The notes: generated by a model from the letters alone, not told the origin. 64,000 nt of DNA from an uncultured Bacteroidota bacterium (GCA_946479615.1 CAMLGR010000005.1:3279-67278); one strand, 5' to 3'. Positions 1-8,734 are shown, numbered from the stretch's first letter. Translations and numbers: made by a program.

Positions 1-164
1 CTAAAATATACTCTATGGCCGGCTCGGAAGAGCAAACCCCTTCCATGAATACAGCCCAGCTTGTCACCCTGATCAAACAGGCCCGCCGGAAACCGGTCGA
101 AAGAGGAACCCTTTATAATGTCATCCGGGATTATACGGATACAGACCCGCAGTCGCTTAATTAG
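1..164 (+). CDS. C-terminal fragment of a radical-SAM protein, probably aminofutalosine synthase MqnE
   Basis: The window opens inside an open reading frame whose codons start at position 3 and which stops with TAG at 162-164. The last 53 residues include the segments YSMAGSEEQTP, TAQLVTLIKQA and KPVERGTLYNVIRDY. This resembles the C-terminal tail of menaquinone-pathway radical-SAM enzymes of the MqnE/MqnC group, which build futalosine-derived menaquinone precursors. The Cys-rich cluster motif lies outside the window, so the assignment rests on the tail pattern remembered from the family. MqnE is preferred over MqnC, with moderate certainty. No start can be placed. Confidence 0.5.
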   Translation, partial: KIYSMAGSEEQTPSMNTAQLVTLIKQARRKPVERGTLYNVIRDYTDTDPQSLN

Positions 165-205
165 TAAGAGTTTCTATTTAGGTGGTAGCTGGCAGATAGT
201 GGGAC

Positions 206-247
206 GGTTAAATTCATAATTCATAATTATGAATTATGAATTTAACC
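206..247. repeat. Perfect 42-nt AT-rich palindrome
   Basis: Positions 206-247 read identically on both strands: GGTTAAATTCATAATTCATAATT in the centre-left and its exact complement on the right. It sits 41 bases after the stop of the fragment at 1-164, so it could act as a cruciform or as a terminator-like hairpin. The same ATTCATAATTATGAATTATGAA core recurs at 24801-24857, and degenerate copies lie at 781-880. Confidence 0.9.
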
Positions 248-329
248 CAAAACTTAGCCCCCTCCCTCTCATAAATATATTTTCCCTCCTCTTTATTTAT
301 TTGTAAATTCAATTCCAAACGATTGACAT

Positions 330-758
330 ATGAATAAAGTCTCTGCCATTCTTGCCAGGAAAGGTGTAAACATTGTTGTCGTATCACCTGATATCTCGGT
401 GCTGGATGCACTGAAGATCATGGCTGAAAAAAATATTGGCTCTGTTGTCGTAATGGACCAGGGCAAATACCTTGGTATCGTCACCGAGAGAGATTACTCC
501 CGCAAAGTAGCCCTGAAAGGGAAACATTCCATTGCCACTTCTGTCGCAGAGATCATGTCGGCCGATTGCCCGCCGATCAGTCCCGATGACCGCGTAGAAC
601 ATTGCATGGCGCTGATGTCGGAAAAGAATATCCGCTATTTACCTGTATTTGAAAATGACCAGCTTGCAGGTATCATATCCATGAGTGATGTAGTAAAAGA
701 AACAATCCTCGCGCAGAAAGAAACGATCAGTCACCTGGAGAGTTATATACACGGATAA
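330..758 (+). CDS. CBS-domain pair protein
   Basis: This 142-residue cytosolic protein is almost entirely a tandem pair of CBS domains, at about residues 15-70 and 75-135. Typical CBS features are the repeated GSVVVMD..KYLGIVTERDYSRK and IRYLPVFE..QLAGIISMSDVVK patterns, each ending in a [ST]xxD-like nucleotide-contact motif (TERD, SMSD). Such stand-alone Bateman modules bind adenine nucleotides and usually sense energy charge or act as IMPDH-like regulatory subunits; the partner here is unknown. The ATG at 330 follows an A/T-rich leader without a clear Shine-Dalgarno sequence. It stands alone and converges with the serine dehydratase gene. Confidence 0.88.
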   Translation: MNKVSAILARKGVNIVVVSPDISVLDALKIMAEKNIGSVVVMDQGKYLGIVTERDYSRKVALKGKHSIATSVAEIMSADCPPISPDDRVEHCMALMSEKNIRYLPVFENDQLAGIISMSDVVKETILAQKETISHLESYIHG

Positions 759-780
759 GGCCTTTTCCCTAAGGTTTGAG

Positions 781-880
781 AAATTATTGAATTATGAGTT
801 ATAAATTATGATTGTTTACAAGAAGATATTTCTGATGACATGACCTCATTCATCATTCATAATTATTAATTCATAATTAT
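781..880. repeat. Degenerate AT-rich inverted repeat between convergent genes
   Basis: Two arms built from the ATTCATAATTAT / AATTATGA motif (about 781-814 and 851-880) are imperfectly complementary across a short loop. The position between the convergent stops at 758 and 887 fits a bidirectional terminator. It is a weaker copy of the element at 206-247. Confidence 0.5.
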
Positions 881-886
881 CTCGGG

Positions 887-2311
887 TCAGCATTCCGGCA
901 AACTCAGCGGCACATGAATTGCCAACCCGCCGTCTGCTGTTTCCTTATACTTATGGCTCATGTCCTGTGCAGTGTCCCACATGGTTTTAATGACTGCATC
1001 CAGTGATACTTTTGCAAAATCAGGTGTGCTTTGCATGGCCAGTTGAGAGGCAGTGATAGCTTTGATAGCACCCATTGTATTTCTTTCGATACAGGGCACC
1101 TGCACCAATCCCGCAATCGGGTCGCAGGTCAATCCCAAATGATGTTCCATCGCAATTTCAGCTGCCATTAATGTCTGGCGCTGGTTACCACCTATCGCTT
1201 CTGTTAATGCACCCGCAGCCATTGCAGATGAAACACCGATCTCTGCCTGGCAGCCACCCATCGCAGCCGATATGGTAGCGCCTTTTTTGAATATGCTTCC
1301 CAGTTCAGATGCGGTAAGCAGGAAATGAATGATCTTTTCTTCATCCATCTCCAGAAAGACTGTATGATATAATAATACCGATGGGATCACCCCGGCCGCC
1401 CCATTGGTTGGCGCTGTAACGACCCTGCCGAACGAAGCATTCTCTTCATTAACGGCCAAAGCAAAACAACTTACCCAATCGAGTATGTATTTAAAATCGG
1501 TACCGCCTGCACGGATAGCAACAAACCATGAATCGATATCATGATAGGCACGTCCTGTCAGTAATTTTTTATTCAACCCTGCCGCCCTGCGCGTTACATT
1601 CAATCCGCCGGGCAATAAGCCTTCCGTATGACAACCCCGCCAGGCGCATTCTTTCATCACTCTCCATATATTCAATACACCGGCTCTTGTTTCCGCTTCG
1701 CTGCGCCAGGCATTTTCATTTTCCAAAACCACTTCATGTATTGAAAGACCAGTCTTGCGGCACCAATGCAGGAGATCCTCAGCCGTATTGACCGGGAAAG
1801 GCAATTGTACCTTCTTTTTTTCAATAGCTGTTTCTCCTTCTTTTTTGACAAACCCGCCACCGATAGAATACCAGGTCTCCGCCAGTGTATCTTCATTCTT
1901 TAATGTAACGAGAAAGGTCAGTGCATTGGGATGATAAGGAAGTGTTTCGGACATCAGGAATTCAATGTCTTCCCGCGCATCGAATTCTACTTCATGCAAA
2001 CCGGCGAGCACCAGTTCATGCATATGGCTGATATCGGCGATCTTGGCATCGATATTATTTACATCGAATGTAACGGGATCATCGCCGCTAAGACCTAATT
2101 GTACAGCGATATCGGTACCATGTCCTTTTCCTGTTTTCGCCAGTGAGCCATAGAGCAACACTTTTATTTCCTTTACCTCGTATAATATTTTCCTGGTGAC
2201 CAGTGTTTGTAAAAAATGTTGTGCAGCGCGCCAGGGACCCAGTGTATGTGAACTGGAAGGCCCGATGCCTATTTTAAACATATCGAAGACGGAAATAGGT
2301 TCGTATGACAA
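887..2311 (-). CDS. sdaA: L-serine ammonia-lyase (serine dehydratase), iron-sulfur, single chain
   Basis: The protein has 474 residues and matches the fused beta+alpha L-serine dehydratase layout, which deaminates L-serine to pyruvate and ammonia using a [4Fe-4S] cluster. The N-terminal [16 protein letters not shown] motif (about residues 15-30) is the substrate-loop signature. [18 protein letters not shown] lies mid-protein. Candidate cluster cysteines are in [26 protein letters not shown] and nearby. The start is a TTG at 2309-2311; no in-frame ATG or GTG lies just upstream, and the first ATG (residue 11, before FKIGIGP) would remove the usual YEPISVFD leader. TTG is therefore the best guess. 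The gene is monocistronic. Confidence 0.93.
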   Translation of the reverse strand: MSYEPISVFDMFKIGIGPSSSHTLGPWRAAQHFLQTLVTRKILYEVKEIKVLLYGSLAKTGKGHGTDIAVQLGLSGDDPVTFDVNNIDAKIADISHMHELVLAGLHEVEFDAREDIEFLMSETLPYHPNALTFLVTLKNEDTLAETWYSIGGGFVKKEGETAIEKKKVQLPFPVNTAEDLLHWCRKTGLSIHEVVLENENAWRSEAETRAGVLNIWRVMKECAWRGCHTEGLLPGGLNVTRRAAGLNKKLLTGRAYHDIDSWFVAIRAGGTDFKYILDWVSCFALAVNEENASFGRVVTAPTNGAAGVIPSVLLYHTVFLEMDEEKIIHFLLTASELGSIFKKGATISAAMGGCQAEIGVSSAMAAGALTEAIGGNQRQTLMAAEIAMEHHLGLTCDPIAGLVQVPCIERNTMGAIKAITASQLAMQSTPDFAKVSLDAVIKTMWDTAQDMSHKYKETADGGLAIHVPLSLPEC

Positions 2312-2341
2312 GGTTACCTGATTTGAGCAACGAAAGTAATT

Positions 2342-2366
2342 AAAAACCCCGGGCTCTTGCCCGGGG
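2342..2366 (-). terminator. Strong intrinsic terminator of the FKBP gene
   Basis: An 8-bp perfect GC stem (CCCCGGGC at 2347-2354, GCCCGGGG at 2359-2366) with a 4-nt loop is followed on the minus strand by TTTTTAATT. It lies 22 bases past the stop of the isomerase gene, and transcription would stop before entering the serine dehydratase promoter region. Confidence 0.85.
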
Positions 2367-2388
2367 CCATAGCAGATAGTATTGGCTT

Positions 2389-2865
2389 CTATTGTACGTC
2401 CACCAACTGGACATCAAAATAAAGTATGCTGTTTCCCGGCAATCCTTTGTAAGGTTCACAACCATATCCCAGCGCAGAAGGAATGATCAGTTTGATACGG
2501 CCGCCTTTTTTGATAAGTGGTATTCCTACTCTCCATCCTTCAATGAACCCGGATAACATCAGACCGGTGGTATTGGGCAGGTCCTTGTGGTCAAAAACCG
2601 TCCCGTCCAGCAGTTTGCCGATATATGTGATAAAAATCTTAGAGTTCAGCGTAGGCGTTACCCCGCTTCCCGAATCAATGACCTGGTAAAAAAGACCGCT
2701 TGAATGGGCTGTTACAGGTATGCTGTTCGCTGCAGCAAAAGCAATGATCTCAGGTGCCTCGTTACCAGGCGGATTCGGATCACAACCGTTTTTAGAACAC
2801 CGTCCGTTTAAAAGGATGATCAATGTACATACAAAGGGCAACAGGATAAGTCGTCTTACGGTCAT
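2389..2865 (-). CDS. FKBP-type peptidyl-prolyl cis-trans isomerase, exported
   Basis: This 158-residue protein has an N-terminal hydrophobic segment (about residues 5-20) followed by Cys-rich RCSKNGCD. It may be a lipoprotein or periplasmic, although the residues before the cysteine do not make a canonical lipobox. The C-terminal hundred residues are an FKBP fold, with [27 protein letters not shown], the [16 protein letters not shown] segment (the usual V-x-G-W-x-x-G-I motif) and [13 protein letters not shown]. The family accelerates X-Pro isomerisation during folding of exported proteins. It is probably transcribed separately from the small membrane gene upstream, and a strong terminator follows it. 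Confidence 0.9.
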   Translation of the reverse strand: MTVRRLILLPFVCTLIILLNGRCSKNGCDPNPPGNEAPEIIAFAAANSIPVTAHSSGLFYQVIDSGSGVTPTLNSKIFITYIGKLLDGTVFDHKDLPNTTGLMLSGFIEGWRVGIPLIKKGGRIKLIIPSALGYGCEPYKGLPGNSILYFDVQLVDVQ

Positions 2866-2936
2866 CGATGATAGTTATAAATATCGGCTGCAGGTAAGAC
2901 AAGGAATCATCCGGGTATGCTGCAAAAGTGGATAAG

Positions 2937-3251
2937 TCAGGGTTTATCTTTTTTTGCCAGTAATTCTTTGTATTGCTGTTCCTGTTGCTCCCATTTATGA
3001 CGTACGGAAAATACCGTCGTAAAAACAACAATAAGAATAGCGGCAATAACGATAACGAGGATCAGTGATGAATTGGATCGCATCTCCATATCAGCCCTTT
3101 TATACCAGCCGGAGAGGGAACTGATGACAATAGCACCTACAAGCAGGAAGGATAAGGGCAGACCGATCCACAATTGCTTTATCACCTGGCGGCGGCGGAG
3201 ACGGTTGGCCTCCCAGTACCTGATAAATTTCTCCTCTTCCTTTGTAAGCAT
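2937..3251 (-). CDS. Small two-helix membrane protein of unknown function
   Basis: The 104-residue product begins with a charged cytoplasmic-looking stretch (EEEKFIRYWEANRLRRRQ) and has two predicted membrane helices. These are around residues 28-46 (LPLSFLLVGAIVISSLSG) and 64-84 (LILVIVIAAILIVVFTTVF), followed by a charged coiled tail (KWEQQEQQYKELLAKKD). No family is recognised with certainty. The ATG at 3251 is preceded on the minus strand by a TAATTTTG box. The downstream neighbour is the FKBP isomerase, 71 bases away, so co-transcription is possible. Confidence 0.7.
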   Translation of the reverse strand: MLTKEEEKFIRYWEANRLRRRQVIKQLWIGLPLSFLLVGAIVISSLSGWYKRADMEMRSNSSLILVIVIAAILIVVFTTVFSVRHKWEQQEQQYKELLAKKDKP

Positions 3252-3258
3252 TAGGTTG

Positions 3259-3266
3259 CAAAATTA
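3259..3266 (-). promoter_or_regulatory. Possible Bacteroidota -7 box before the small membrane protein
   Basis: The minus strand reads TAATTTTG here, matching TAnnTTTG, the -7 consensus of the Bacteroidota primary sigma factor. It ends only about 7 bases before the ATG at 3251, so the transcript would be nearly leaderless. No good -33 TTTG was found, so the call is weak. Confidence 0.3.
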
Positions 3267-3336
3267 AATCATATCAACATGATACTTGCAACAGCCATCC
3301 AAATTATTTATATTGTGGTTACAATAATTTCAGACC

Positions 3337-4212
3337 GTGAAATTAACATCCTTACTGGCCCAATATCTATACAAAAACCACCGGCTTGACTTACCAGGTA
3401 TCGGTACTTTTCTATTGGATCCATCCACCATTTCCGCTGTAGAAAACAGCAAACAACGATCAACCCTTCTGGATGGCATTACCTTTAAAAGTGATCCAGC
3501 CATCAAAGAATCTCCCGATCTTATCGCGTTTATCTCTTCCCAGACCGGGAAAATGAAACCGCTGGCCCAGGCCGACCTGGAATCGCATATTCAGCTGATA
3601 CAACAATTTCTTAACCTTGGCAAGCCGTTTACTTTTGAAGGCATCGGCACCATCATCAAAAAGAAACAGGGCGAGTATGAATTCAGCAGCCTGTCTGTTC
3701 CTACCGAAAAGATAAAAGAACTCAAAACAAAAGAACCTACCAGCGTTACACTCGAAGAATCCGCTTCCAAAGAATATGAATCATTTCTTTCTTCTCCCAA
3801 AACAACGATCGGATGGAGAAGACCTGTTATTGCCTTATTAGTGATTGCAGGTATCGGCCTGGCTGTATGGGGCGGGTATACTATTTCAAAAAATGCAGCG
3901 GCTAATGATACCACCGAAACCGGCGCCGTTACCGAACCAGCTCCCACCCAACCGGATACCACAACGATTCAACCTGCACCCGTAAAACAGAAGGATTATA
4001 AATATGTATTGCAGGTATCCCAGAAACAAACCGCGCTGAGAAGATTCAACCAATTACGTACTAATTTATGGGATGTAAAACTGGAGACGGAAGATTCCGT
4101 TAAATACAAACTTTTCCTCCTGCTCCCCGCACTCAATGCTGATACTACACATGTCCTCGATTCCCTGACAGCCATGACAGGCAAAAAAGTGTATATTGAG
4201 CATACTAATTAA
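3337..4212 (+). CDS. HU-like/CCDC81-type domain protein with membrane helix and SPOR-like end
   Basis: This 291-residue protein starts at GTG (3337). Residues 1-115 look like the bacterial HU-CCDC81 module: the start LTSLLAQYLYKNHRLDLPGIG is typical, and a second similar segment (FLNLGKPFTFEGIGTI) follows. One membrane helix lies near residues 165-185 (ALLVIAGIGLAVWGGYTI), then a Thr/Pro-rich linker. A C-terminal SPOR-like domain follows (about 215-290; YKYVLQVSQKQTALRRFNQL to TGKKVYIEH); SPOR domains bind denuded peptidoglycan glycans. This suggests a link between a DNA- or protein-binding cytoplasmic head and the cell wall, perhaps at division sites (inference). The stop overlaps the next start as TAATG. 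Confidence 0.78.
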   Translation: MKLTSLLAQYLYKNHRLDLPGIGTFLLDPSTISAVENSKQRSTLLDGITFKSDPAIKESPDLIAFISSQTGKMKPLAQADLESHIQLIQQFLNLGKPFTFEGIGTIIKKKQGEYEFSSLSVPTEKIKELKTKEPTSVTLEESASKEYESFLSSPKTTIGWRRPVIALLVIAGIGLAVWGGYTISKNAAANDTTETGAVTEPAPTQPDTTTIQPAPVKQKDYKYVLQVSQKQTALRRFNQLRTNLWDVKLETEDSVKYKLFLLLPALNADTTHVLDSLTAMTGKKVYIEHTN

Positions 4213-4718
4213 TGACTACAACACCTGCCGATTTCTGGATCAAACACCTGCATCTCACCCGTCATATCGAAGGCGGATGGTATGGAGAGATCTATCGTTC
4301 TGAACTCAGCTTCACGAAAGATCAGTTGCCCGTACATTTCAATGGCACCCGTAATGCCTGCACCCATATCTATTTTTTATTACAGAAAGGACAGTTTTCC
4401 GCATTTCACCGCATTCATTCCGATGAGCTCTGGCACTTTTACTATGGCGATCCGCTCACTGTTTACGAGATCAGTGAAGACGGAATTATGCAGGAACATG
4501 TATTAGGCAATGACCTCCCCGCCGGACAATCATTGTTTTGTCATATCAAAGCAGGAAACTGGTTTGCAGCCAAGGTCAATTCGCGTGGAGACTACGGTTT
4601 GGTCGGTTGCACCGTAACACCCGGATTTGATTTTCTCGATTTTGAAATGGGCAATAAAAATGTATTATTGAAAAGATTCCCGCAGTATAGCTCAATCATC
4701 ACGCAGTTATCCCTTTGA
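4212..4718 (+). CDS. Cupin-fold protein, DUF985 family
   Basis: The protein has 168 residues and fits the DUF985 cupin family along its length. Markers are LHLTRHIEGGWYGEIYRS near the start, THIYFLLQKGQFSAFHRI, SDELWHFYYGDPL (metal/ligand cupin motif), PAGQSLFCHIKAGNWFAA and GCTVTPGFDFLDFEMG at the end. Biochemical function is not established for the family; a small-molecule sugar or epimerase-like ligand is often suggested. The ATG shares one base with the stop of the preceding gene, so the two are probably translationally coupled. Confidence 0.88.
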   Translation: MTTTPADFWIKHLHLTRHIEGGWYGEIYRSELSFTKDQLPVHFNGTRNACTHIYFLLQKGQFSAFHRIHSDELWHFYYGDPLTVYEISEDGIMQEHVLGNDLPAGQSLFCHIKAGNWFAAKVNSRGDYGLVGCTVTPGFDFLDFEMGNKNVLLKRFPQYSSIITQLSL

Positions 4719-4967
4719 TTTCTATTATTTGAATGATCCCTGTTCCCATCCCTGTTTCTTTTCCTGGTACCTATTAATATCCCTTCCCTCAGGGTTTTCC
4801 TGTATATCGTTACTTCTATAAATCTTGTTAACAAGTCCATACTGGCAATAAAATTGATCCTTTATGCAGAAGATTACCGATCAAAGGCTGCTAAACAGTC
4901 AGCTGATTGATTTAAAAATTCACTTTATTTGCATTTCAAAAAATAAAAATCCGTCAGGAATTACAAT

Positions 4968-5396
4968 ATGGCATTATTAGAAGATCAATTAGTAGTAAAG
5001 AAATCCTCCCTACCCAATGCAGGCAAGGGACTGTTCACCAAAAAAGAAATCCGTAAAGGAACGCCTATCGTAGAATACAAAGGAAAGATCACTACCTGGA
5101 AAGAAGTAGATCACGACAAGGGATCAAACGGGTATATTTTTTATGTAAAACGCAGTCATGTTATCGATGCGGCGAACCATAAAAAGGCATTGGCCAGGTA
5201 TGCCAATGATGCCAGGGGCCTGGAGAAAGTAAAAGGTCTGACCAATAATGCAGAGTACAAAGAAAAAGGTCTGCGTGTGTATATTACTTCAGTAAAAGAT
5301 ATTCCCGCCGGTGCGGAGATCTTTGTCGATTATGGTAAAGAGTACTGGGATGTGATCCGTCATAACCGGAAGATCGATAAAGCCAACAGCAAGTAA
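4968..5396 (+). CDS. SET-domain protein (putative protein-lysine methyltransferase)
   Basis: This 142-residue protein is nearly all SET domain, the SAM-dependent lysine methyltransferase fold. Visible motifs are NAGKGLFTKKEIRKGTPIVEY (the first SET beta-unit and GxG motif), YIFYVKRSHVIDAA, LARYANDARG then LTNNAEY (in place of the usual R-F-x-N-H-S motif), and AGAEIFVDYGKEYW (the E-x-x-x-D-Y-G motif that closes the pseudo-knot). Small SET proteins occur sporadically in Bacteroidota and a target is not known. It stands alone, after a 249-base gap with no other gene. Confidence 0.88.
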   Translation: MALLEDQLVVKKSSLPNAGKGLFTKKEIRKGTPIVEYKGKITTWKEVDHDKGSNGYIFYVKRSHVIDAANHKKALARYANDARGLEKVKGLTNNAEYKEKGLRVYITSVKDIPAGAEIFVDYGKEYWDVIRHNRKIDKANSK

Positions 5397-5492
5397 AGAA
5401 AATATATTCTTTTTATTCCAGGAAGACCAATATGTTTTGCTGAAAAATACAGGACCGAACCAGGATTAATTTTTTCATCCTGTTCCTGAAAT

Positions 5493-5627
5493 CCTCCGTG
5501 GCTCTCTGTGGAATAAGTCCAGGAGTAAGGTTGCTGAAAAAGTCTTTTAAAGTTTTATGAATAGAATCTCTCTTACAGGGCATATACCACAGAGAGCCAG
5601 GGAGGAGACACAGAGGGCCGCAGAGAG
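5493..5627. repeat. Inverted repeat of the CACAGAGAG family
   Basis: CCTCCGTGGCTCTCTGTGG (5493-5511) pairs with CCACAGAGAGCCAGGGAGG (5587-5605) with one mismatch across a 75-nt loop. The right side continues in the same periodic style (AGACACAGAGGGCCGCAGAGAG, 5606-5627). It fills the space between the SET and DUF763 genes and has no coding potential. Confidence 0.8.
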
Positions 5628-5642
5628 TTAAGAATTCGTTCG

Positions 5643-5650
5643 TAAATTTG
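5643..5650 (+). promoter_or_regulatory. Possible -7 box giving a leaderless DUF763 transcript
   Basis: TAAATTTG matches the TAnnTTTG consensus and ends five bases before the ATG at 5655. If used, the transcript would begin at or next to the start codon. A -33 TTTG at the expected distance was not found. Confidence 0.35.
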
Positions 5651-5654
5651 CAGT

Positions 5655-6866
5655 ATGAAACGATCCGGCTCTGCAGACCTTCCTCTTCATTATGGGTATG
5701 TACCCAAATGGCTGGCTGATAGAATGGCTAAGTTGGGGTTTGCCATTACAGAAGCCATCGTCATGGATTATGGGAAGGAAGAAGTCATCCGCCGGTTATC
5801 AGATCCTTTCTGGTTTCAAAGTCTTGGTGCCGTCATGGGTATGGACTGGCACTCTTCCGGTGTTACAACTTCCGTAATGGGCGCATTAAAAAGAGCGATC
5901 AATCCGCATGCAAAAGAGCTGGGCATTTATATCTGTGGCGGTAAAGGAAAGTTTTCCAAGGAAACACCTGCCGAACTGCTAAAGATTGCAGAAAGCACAG
6001 GTATGGATGCAACTGCATTGATACGTTCCAGCAAGCTGAGTGCAAAAGTGGATAATACAGCTGTACAGGATGGATTTCAGTTATACACACATAATTTCAT
6101 TCTTAGCGATGCAGGTCACTGGACAGTTGTGCAACAGGGAATGCATGCGGGAAATAAAACGGCCCGGCGTTATCACTGGCACTCCGATAACCTGACCTCG
6201 TTTGTCAATGAACCGCATACCGGCGTTTGTGGCATTAACCAGGGCGCTATTCTTAATCTCACTGCTGCGGAAGCAATAACCACACGCGAAAGCATTGTAC
6301 AGGTATCTCATCAAAAGCCAGATAGCATGATCCGCGAATTTCAACGCATGGTACTTCCTTCACATCATGATGTGCGCGAAGCTGATGTTGATCTGAAGCG
6401 ACTAGGGGCAGTGCTATGGGTGGCACAGGAACAGGGCACTCAGAATTTCGAGGATTTATTATTATTGAACGGAGTTGGCCCGCGTACTATACAATCGCTG
6501 GCCCTGGTCAGTGAAGTGATCCACGGCACTCCTTCCCGTTTCCATGATCCGGCGCGGTTTTCTTTTGCACATGGAGGAAAAGATGGTCATCCCTTCCCGG
6601 TACCGGTCAATGTATATGATGAAACGATTGCTACACTTCAAACAGCCGTAGAAAAAGCGAAACTGGGTCATACTGAAAAAATAGAGGCGATAAAAAAACT
6701 CCATGAGATCGCTATCCGTGCCGAAGAAGATTTCATTCCCAACAACCAGTTCAGCGAACTGATCGAACAGGAAAGAAAAGATTCCTGGAAATATGGAGGT
6801 AAAACCGTTTTTGGAAATGCAAAACGCCCGAAAGATACACCGGGTACACAGCTCAGCTTATTTTAA
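5655..6866 (+). CDS. DUF763 family protein
   Basis: The 403-residue product shows the DUF763 pattern. It begins MKRSGSADLPLHYGYVPKWL, has the conserved WHSSGVTTSVMGALKRAI, GIYICGGKGK, YTHNFILSDAGHWTVVQQGM, ARRYHW and HTGVCG segments, then a helix-hairpin-helix-like stretch (DLLLLNGVGPRTIQSLALVSEVIHG) and RFSFAHGGKDGHPFPVP. The family is found in bacteria and archaea. The helix-hairpin-helix segment hints at DNA binding or repair, but no reaction is established. The protein is full length for the family and cytosolic. The start is fixed by the conserved KRSGSADLPLH beginning. It stands alone. Confidence 0.9.
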   Translation: MKRSGSADLPLHYGYVPKWLADRMAKLGFAITEAIVMDYGKEEVIRRLSDPFWFQSLGAVMGMDWHSSGVTTSVMGALKRAINPHAKELGIYICGGKGKFSKETPAELLKIAESTGMDATALIRSSKLSAKVDNTAVQDGFQLYTHNFILSDAGHWTVVQQGMHAGNKTARRYHWHSDNLTSFVNEPHTGVCGINQGAILNLTAAEAITTRESIVQVSHQKPDSMIREFQRMVLPSHHDVREADVDLKRLGAVLWVAQEQGTQNFEDLLLLNGVGPRTIQSLALVSEVIHGTPSRFHDPARFSFAHGGKDGHPFPVPVNVYDETIATLQTAVEKAKLGHTEKIEAIKKLHEIAIRAEEDFIPNNQFSELIEQERKDSWKYGGKTVFGNAKRPKDTPGTQLSLF

Positions 6867-7303
6867 TTGACATTTATCATGGTGAATAACCCTTTAACCA
6901 CTTCAGCTGGTGAAAAAATTTATGCATCATGAATCAAAAAAATAATTTCGAAGCCATTGATTGTTTACTTTTTTCCAACAAATGTTGATAATCGAGAAAA
7001 TATTTGTACGTACGGCTGTTTGCAATTTTTATAATTGATAATATCTTTTTCACTTTCCTACTCTTCGCATTTTTATCAAAACCGCTACAGGATTGCGTTT
7101 GAGCCGATGCAGGTTTAACCGGTTTTTCCATATTGATTTTTCGCAGCGATTACTATACCATAATATGACGAATATTTAAAATTTTAATTTATTATCATAC
7201 TGATCTTATTAATAATCTTTTTCGTATACTTGGCGAAATTTTTGTATATAGTCCGATACCCCTTCAAACCATTAAGGCTTTCGTCATCAAATCAGTCAAG
7301 AAT
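6867..7303. other. 437-base AT-rich gap, no confident gene
   Basis: The stretch between DUF763 and the T9SS protein is AT-rich. It holds one 65-codon open frame on the minus strand (6934-7131), listed separately as doubtful. No clean promoter box or hairpin was recognised. The last about 100 bases presumably carry the promoter of the gene at 7304. Confidence 0.5.
6934..7131 (-). CDS. Doubtful small ORF, Lys-rich, 65 residues
   Basis: An ATG at 7131 opens a 65-codon frame with a basic, Lys/Ser-rich product (segments KNAKSRKVKKILSIIKIA and SRTYKYFLDYQHLLEKSKQ). It is not a shadow of another gene because nothing else occupies this gap. However, no family, promoter or conserved feature supports it, so it may be chance. 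Confidence 0.2.
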   Translation of the reverse strand: MEKPVKPASAQTQSCSGFDKNAKSRKVKKILSIIKIANSRTYKYFLDYQHLLEKSKQSMASKLFF

Positions 7304-8560
7304 ATGAAAAGATTTACTTTTCAGGGCATCTCTGTACTATTACTCTTACTTCTTTCTTCTCTTTCGCGGGCGCAGGTTCAGTTATCGTTTACCGGAACGC
7401 CCACTGTGACAGGTACAACCGGGGCAGTCGGTTCAACCTATACCTATTCCAATATCGGATCAACAAGCGGGATCACGATTCGTGGTGTGTTCACGCTGGA
7501 TGCGATCACCGGCAGTGCTGTACTTCAAAGTATCGATGGAACAAGTGGTGGTAGTTTAAATGCATGGCAGCCTATTATCAATGGTCCTACTACTGCCAAC
7601 GGAAGCTGTTGGAGTATGAAGTTTACGCTTCGGTTTTATAACAATACGACGGGTACACCTTTAACACTTTCTTCTTTTCGCGTCAGTGCGATCGATGTGG
7701 ATGGAGATATGTCTACCTTACGTGAGTTTGATGAGTTCTTTGGACCCAGCACTTACACAGTCGAAAATCCTACGAACCTGACTATTACAGCATCGGGGGG
7801 TGTTTATAATTTCAGATCGCCGCAAACACAGTATTCAGGGATTTCATTAGCGCAAACCAATGTCGCTGTAACCTGCATCTACAATAACCGTAACAGCATT
7901 ACCATGCGCTTGGGCTCCTGCTGCCAGGGTGGTACCTGCAATGCTACAGGAACAAACCGTCAATATTCCCTTAACTTCTTTGATGCTGTAACTTATGCTT
8001 CTGCGAATACGGTATTGCCCGTAACATTTATCAGTATTCATGGCGAACCATTACCCAATGGCAATAAAATAAGCTGGGAAGTGGGTGATGAATTAAACCT
8101 GAAAGGATACGATGTGGAACGCAGCAGTGATGGTGTTACTTTCTCTGCGATCGGCAATGTGCCGTATATCAGTGCAGGCAATACCAATAATTATAGTTTT
8201 ACTGATCCTTCTGCCGGCACTTATTTCTATCGTATTAAAAGTATCGATTTAGATGGTAAATACAATTATTCGCGCATTATCAAAGTGACCGTGGATGGTA
8301 CGGGCAACCAGCTTTCCCTGATCAGCAATCCTGTTCAAAGCAACCTGGAGTTTGAATTCATTTCCGGTACGACGCAACAATTAAAAATGCAGGTAGTGGA
8401 TCTTTCGGGTCGTGTGATCAATATCCGTTCGATCAACGTGCAGAAAGGAACCAATATTTTCCGTTATAGCGATCTGGGCCGGATCAGCACCGGCACCTAC
8501 ATTCTCTCCCTGATCGATGAGAGGAATAACCGCTATCATGCTAATTTCTTTTATAAATAA
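7304..8560 (+). CDS. Secreted protein with type IX secretion C-terminal sorting domain
   Basis: This 418-residue protein has a signal peptide (about residues 1-23, ending SSLSRAQ). A Thr/Gly/Ser-rich beta-type domain with a CCQGGTC cluster follows (to about 235). Next is an FN3-like module starting LPVTFISIHGEPLPNGNKIS (about 243-330), and last a type A sorting domain (about 335-418: LSLISNPVQSNLEFEF, MQVVDLSGRVI, ISTGTYILSLID). In Bacteroidota this C-terminal domain directs export through the type IX machinery and surface attachment. The N-terminal domain is not assigned, so the molecular role is unknown. Confidence 0.85.
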   Translation: MKRFTFQGISVLLLLLLSSLSRAQVQLSFTGTPTVTGTTGAVGSTYTYSNIGSTSGITIRGVFTLDAITGSAVLQSIDGTSGGSLNAWQPIINGPTTANGSCWSMKFTLRFYNNTTGTPLTLSSFRVSAIDVDGDMSTLREFDEFFGPSTYTVENPTNLTITASGGVYNFRSPQTQYSGISLAQTNVAVTCIYNNRNSITMRLGSCCQGGTCNATGTNRQYSLNFFDAVTYASANTVLPVTFISIHGEPLPNGNKISWEVGDELNLKGYDVERSSDGVTFSAIGNVPYISAGNTNNYSFTDPSAGTYFYRIKSIDLDGKYNYSRIIKVTVDGTGNQLSLISNPVQSNLEFEFISGTTQQLKMQVVDLSGRVINIRSINVQKGTNIFRYSDLGRISTGTYILSLIDERNNRYHANFFYK

Positions 8561-8615
8561 CCTGGGCAAGGTGTCACCTCCTGAGCCGTGGGCCATGTTT
8601 TAGCGAGGTTTTGTT

Positions 8616-8670
8616 CGGGTTTTGTTCAGAGATAAAGCGCTAGGAGCGTTTTATCTCTGAACAAGGTCCG
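8616..8670. terminator. Long hairpin after the T9SS protein gene
   Basis: GTTCAGAGATAAAGCGCT (8624-8641) pairs with AGCGTTTTATCTCTGAAC (8645-8662) with one mismatch and a 3-nt loop. GU-type pairing extends it outwards to about 8616 and 8670. It lies between the genes ending at 8560 and starting at 8735, so it probably ends the former transcript. There is no strong U-tract. Confidence 0.55.
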
Positions 8671-8734
8671 AACAAATGGCGAAGAAGGCCCGAAGCGGAT
8701 GCGCTTGCGGCATGGCTATTGATAAGTATACAGG

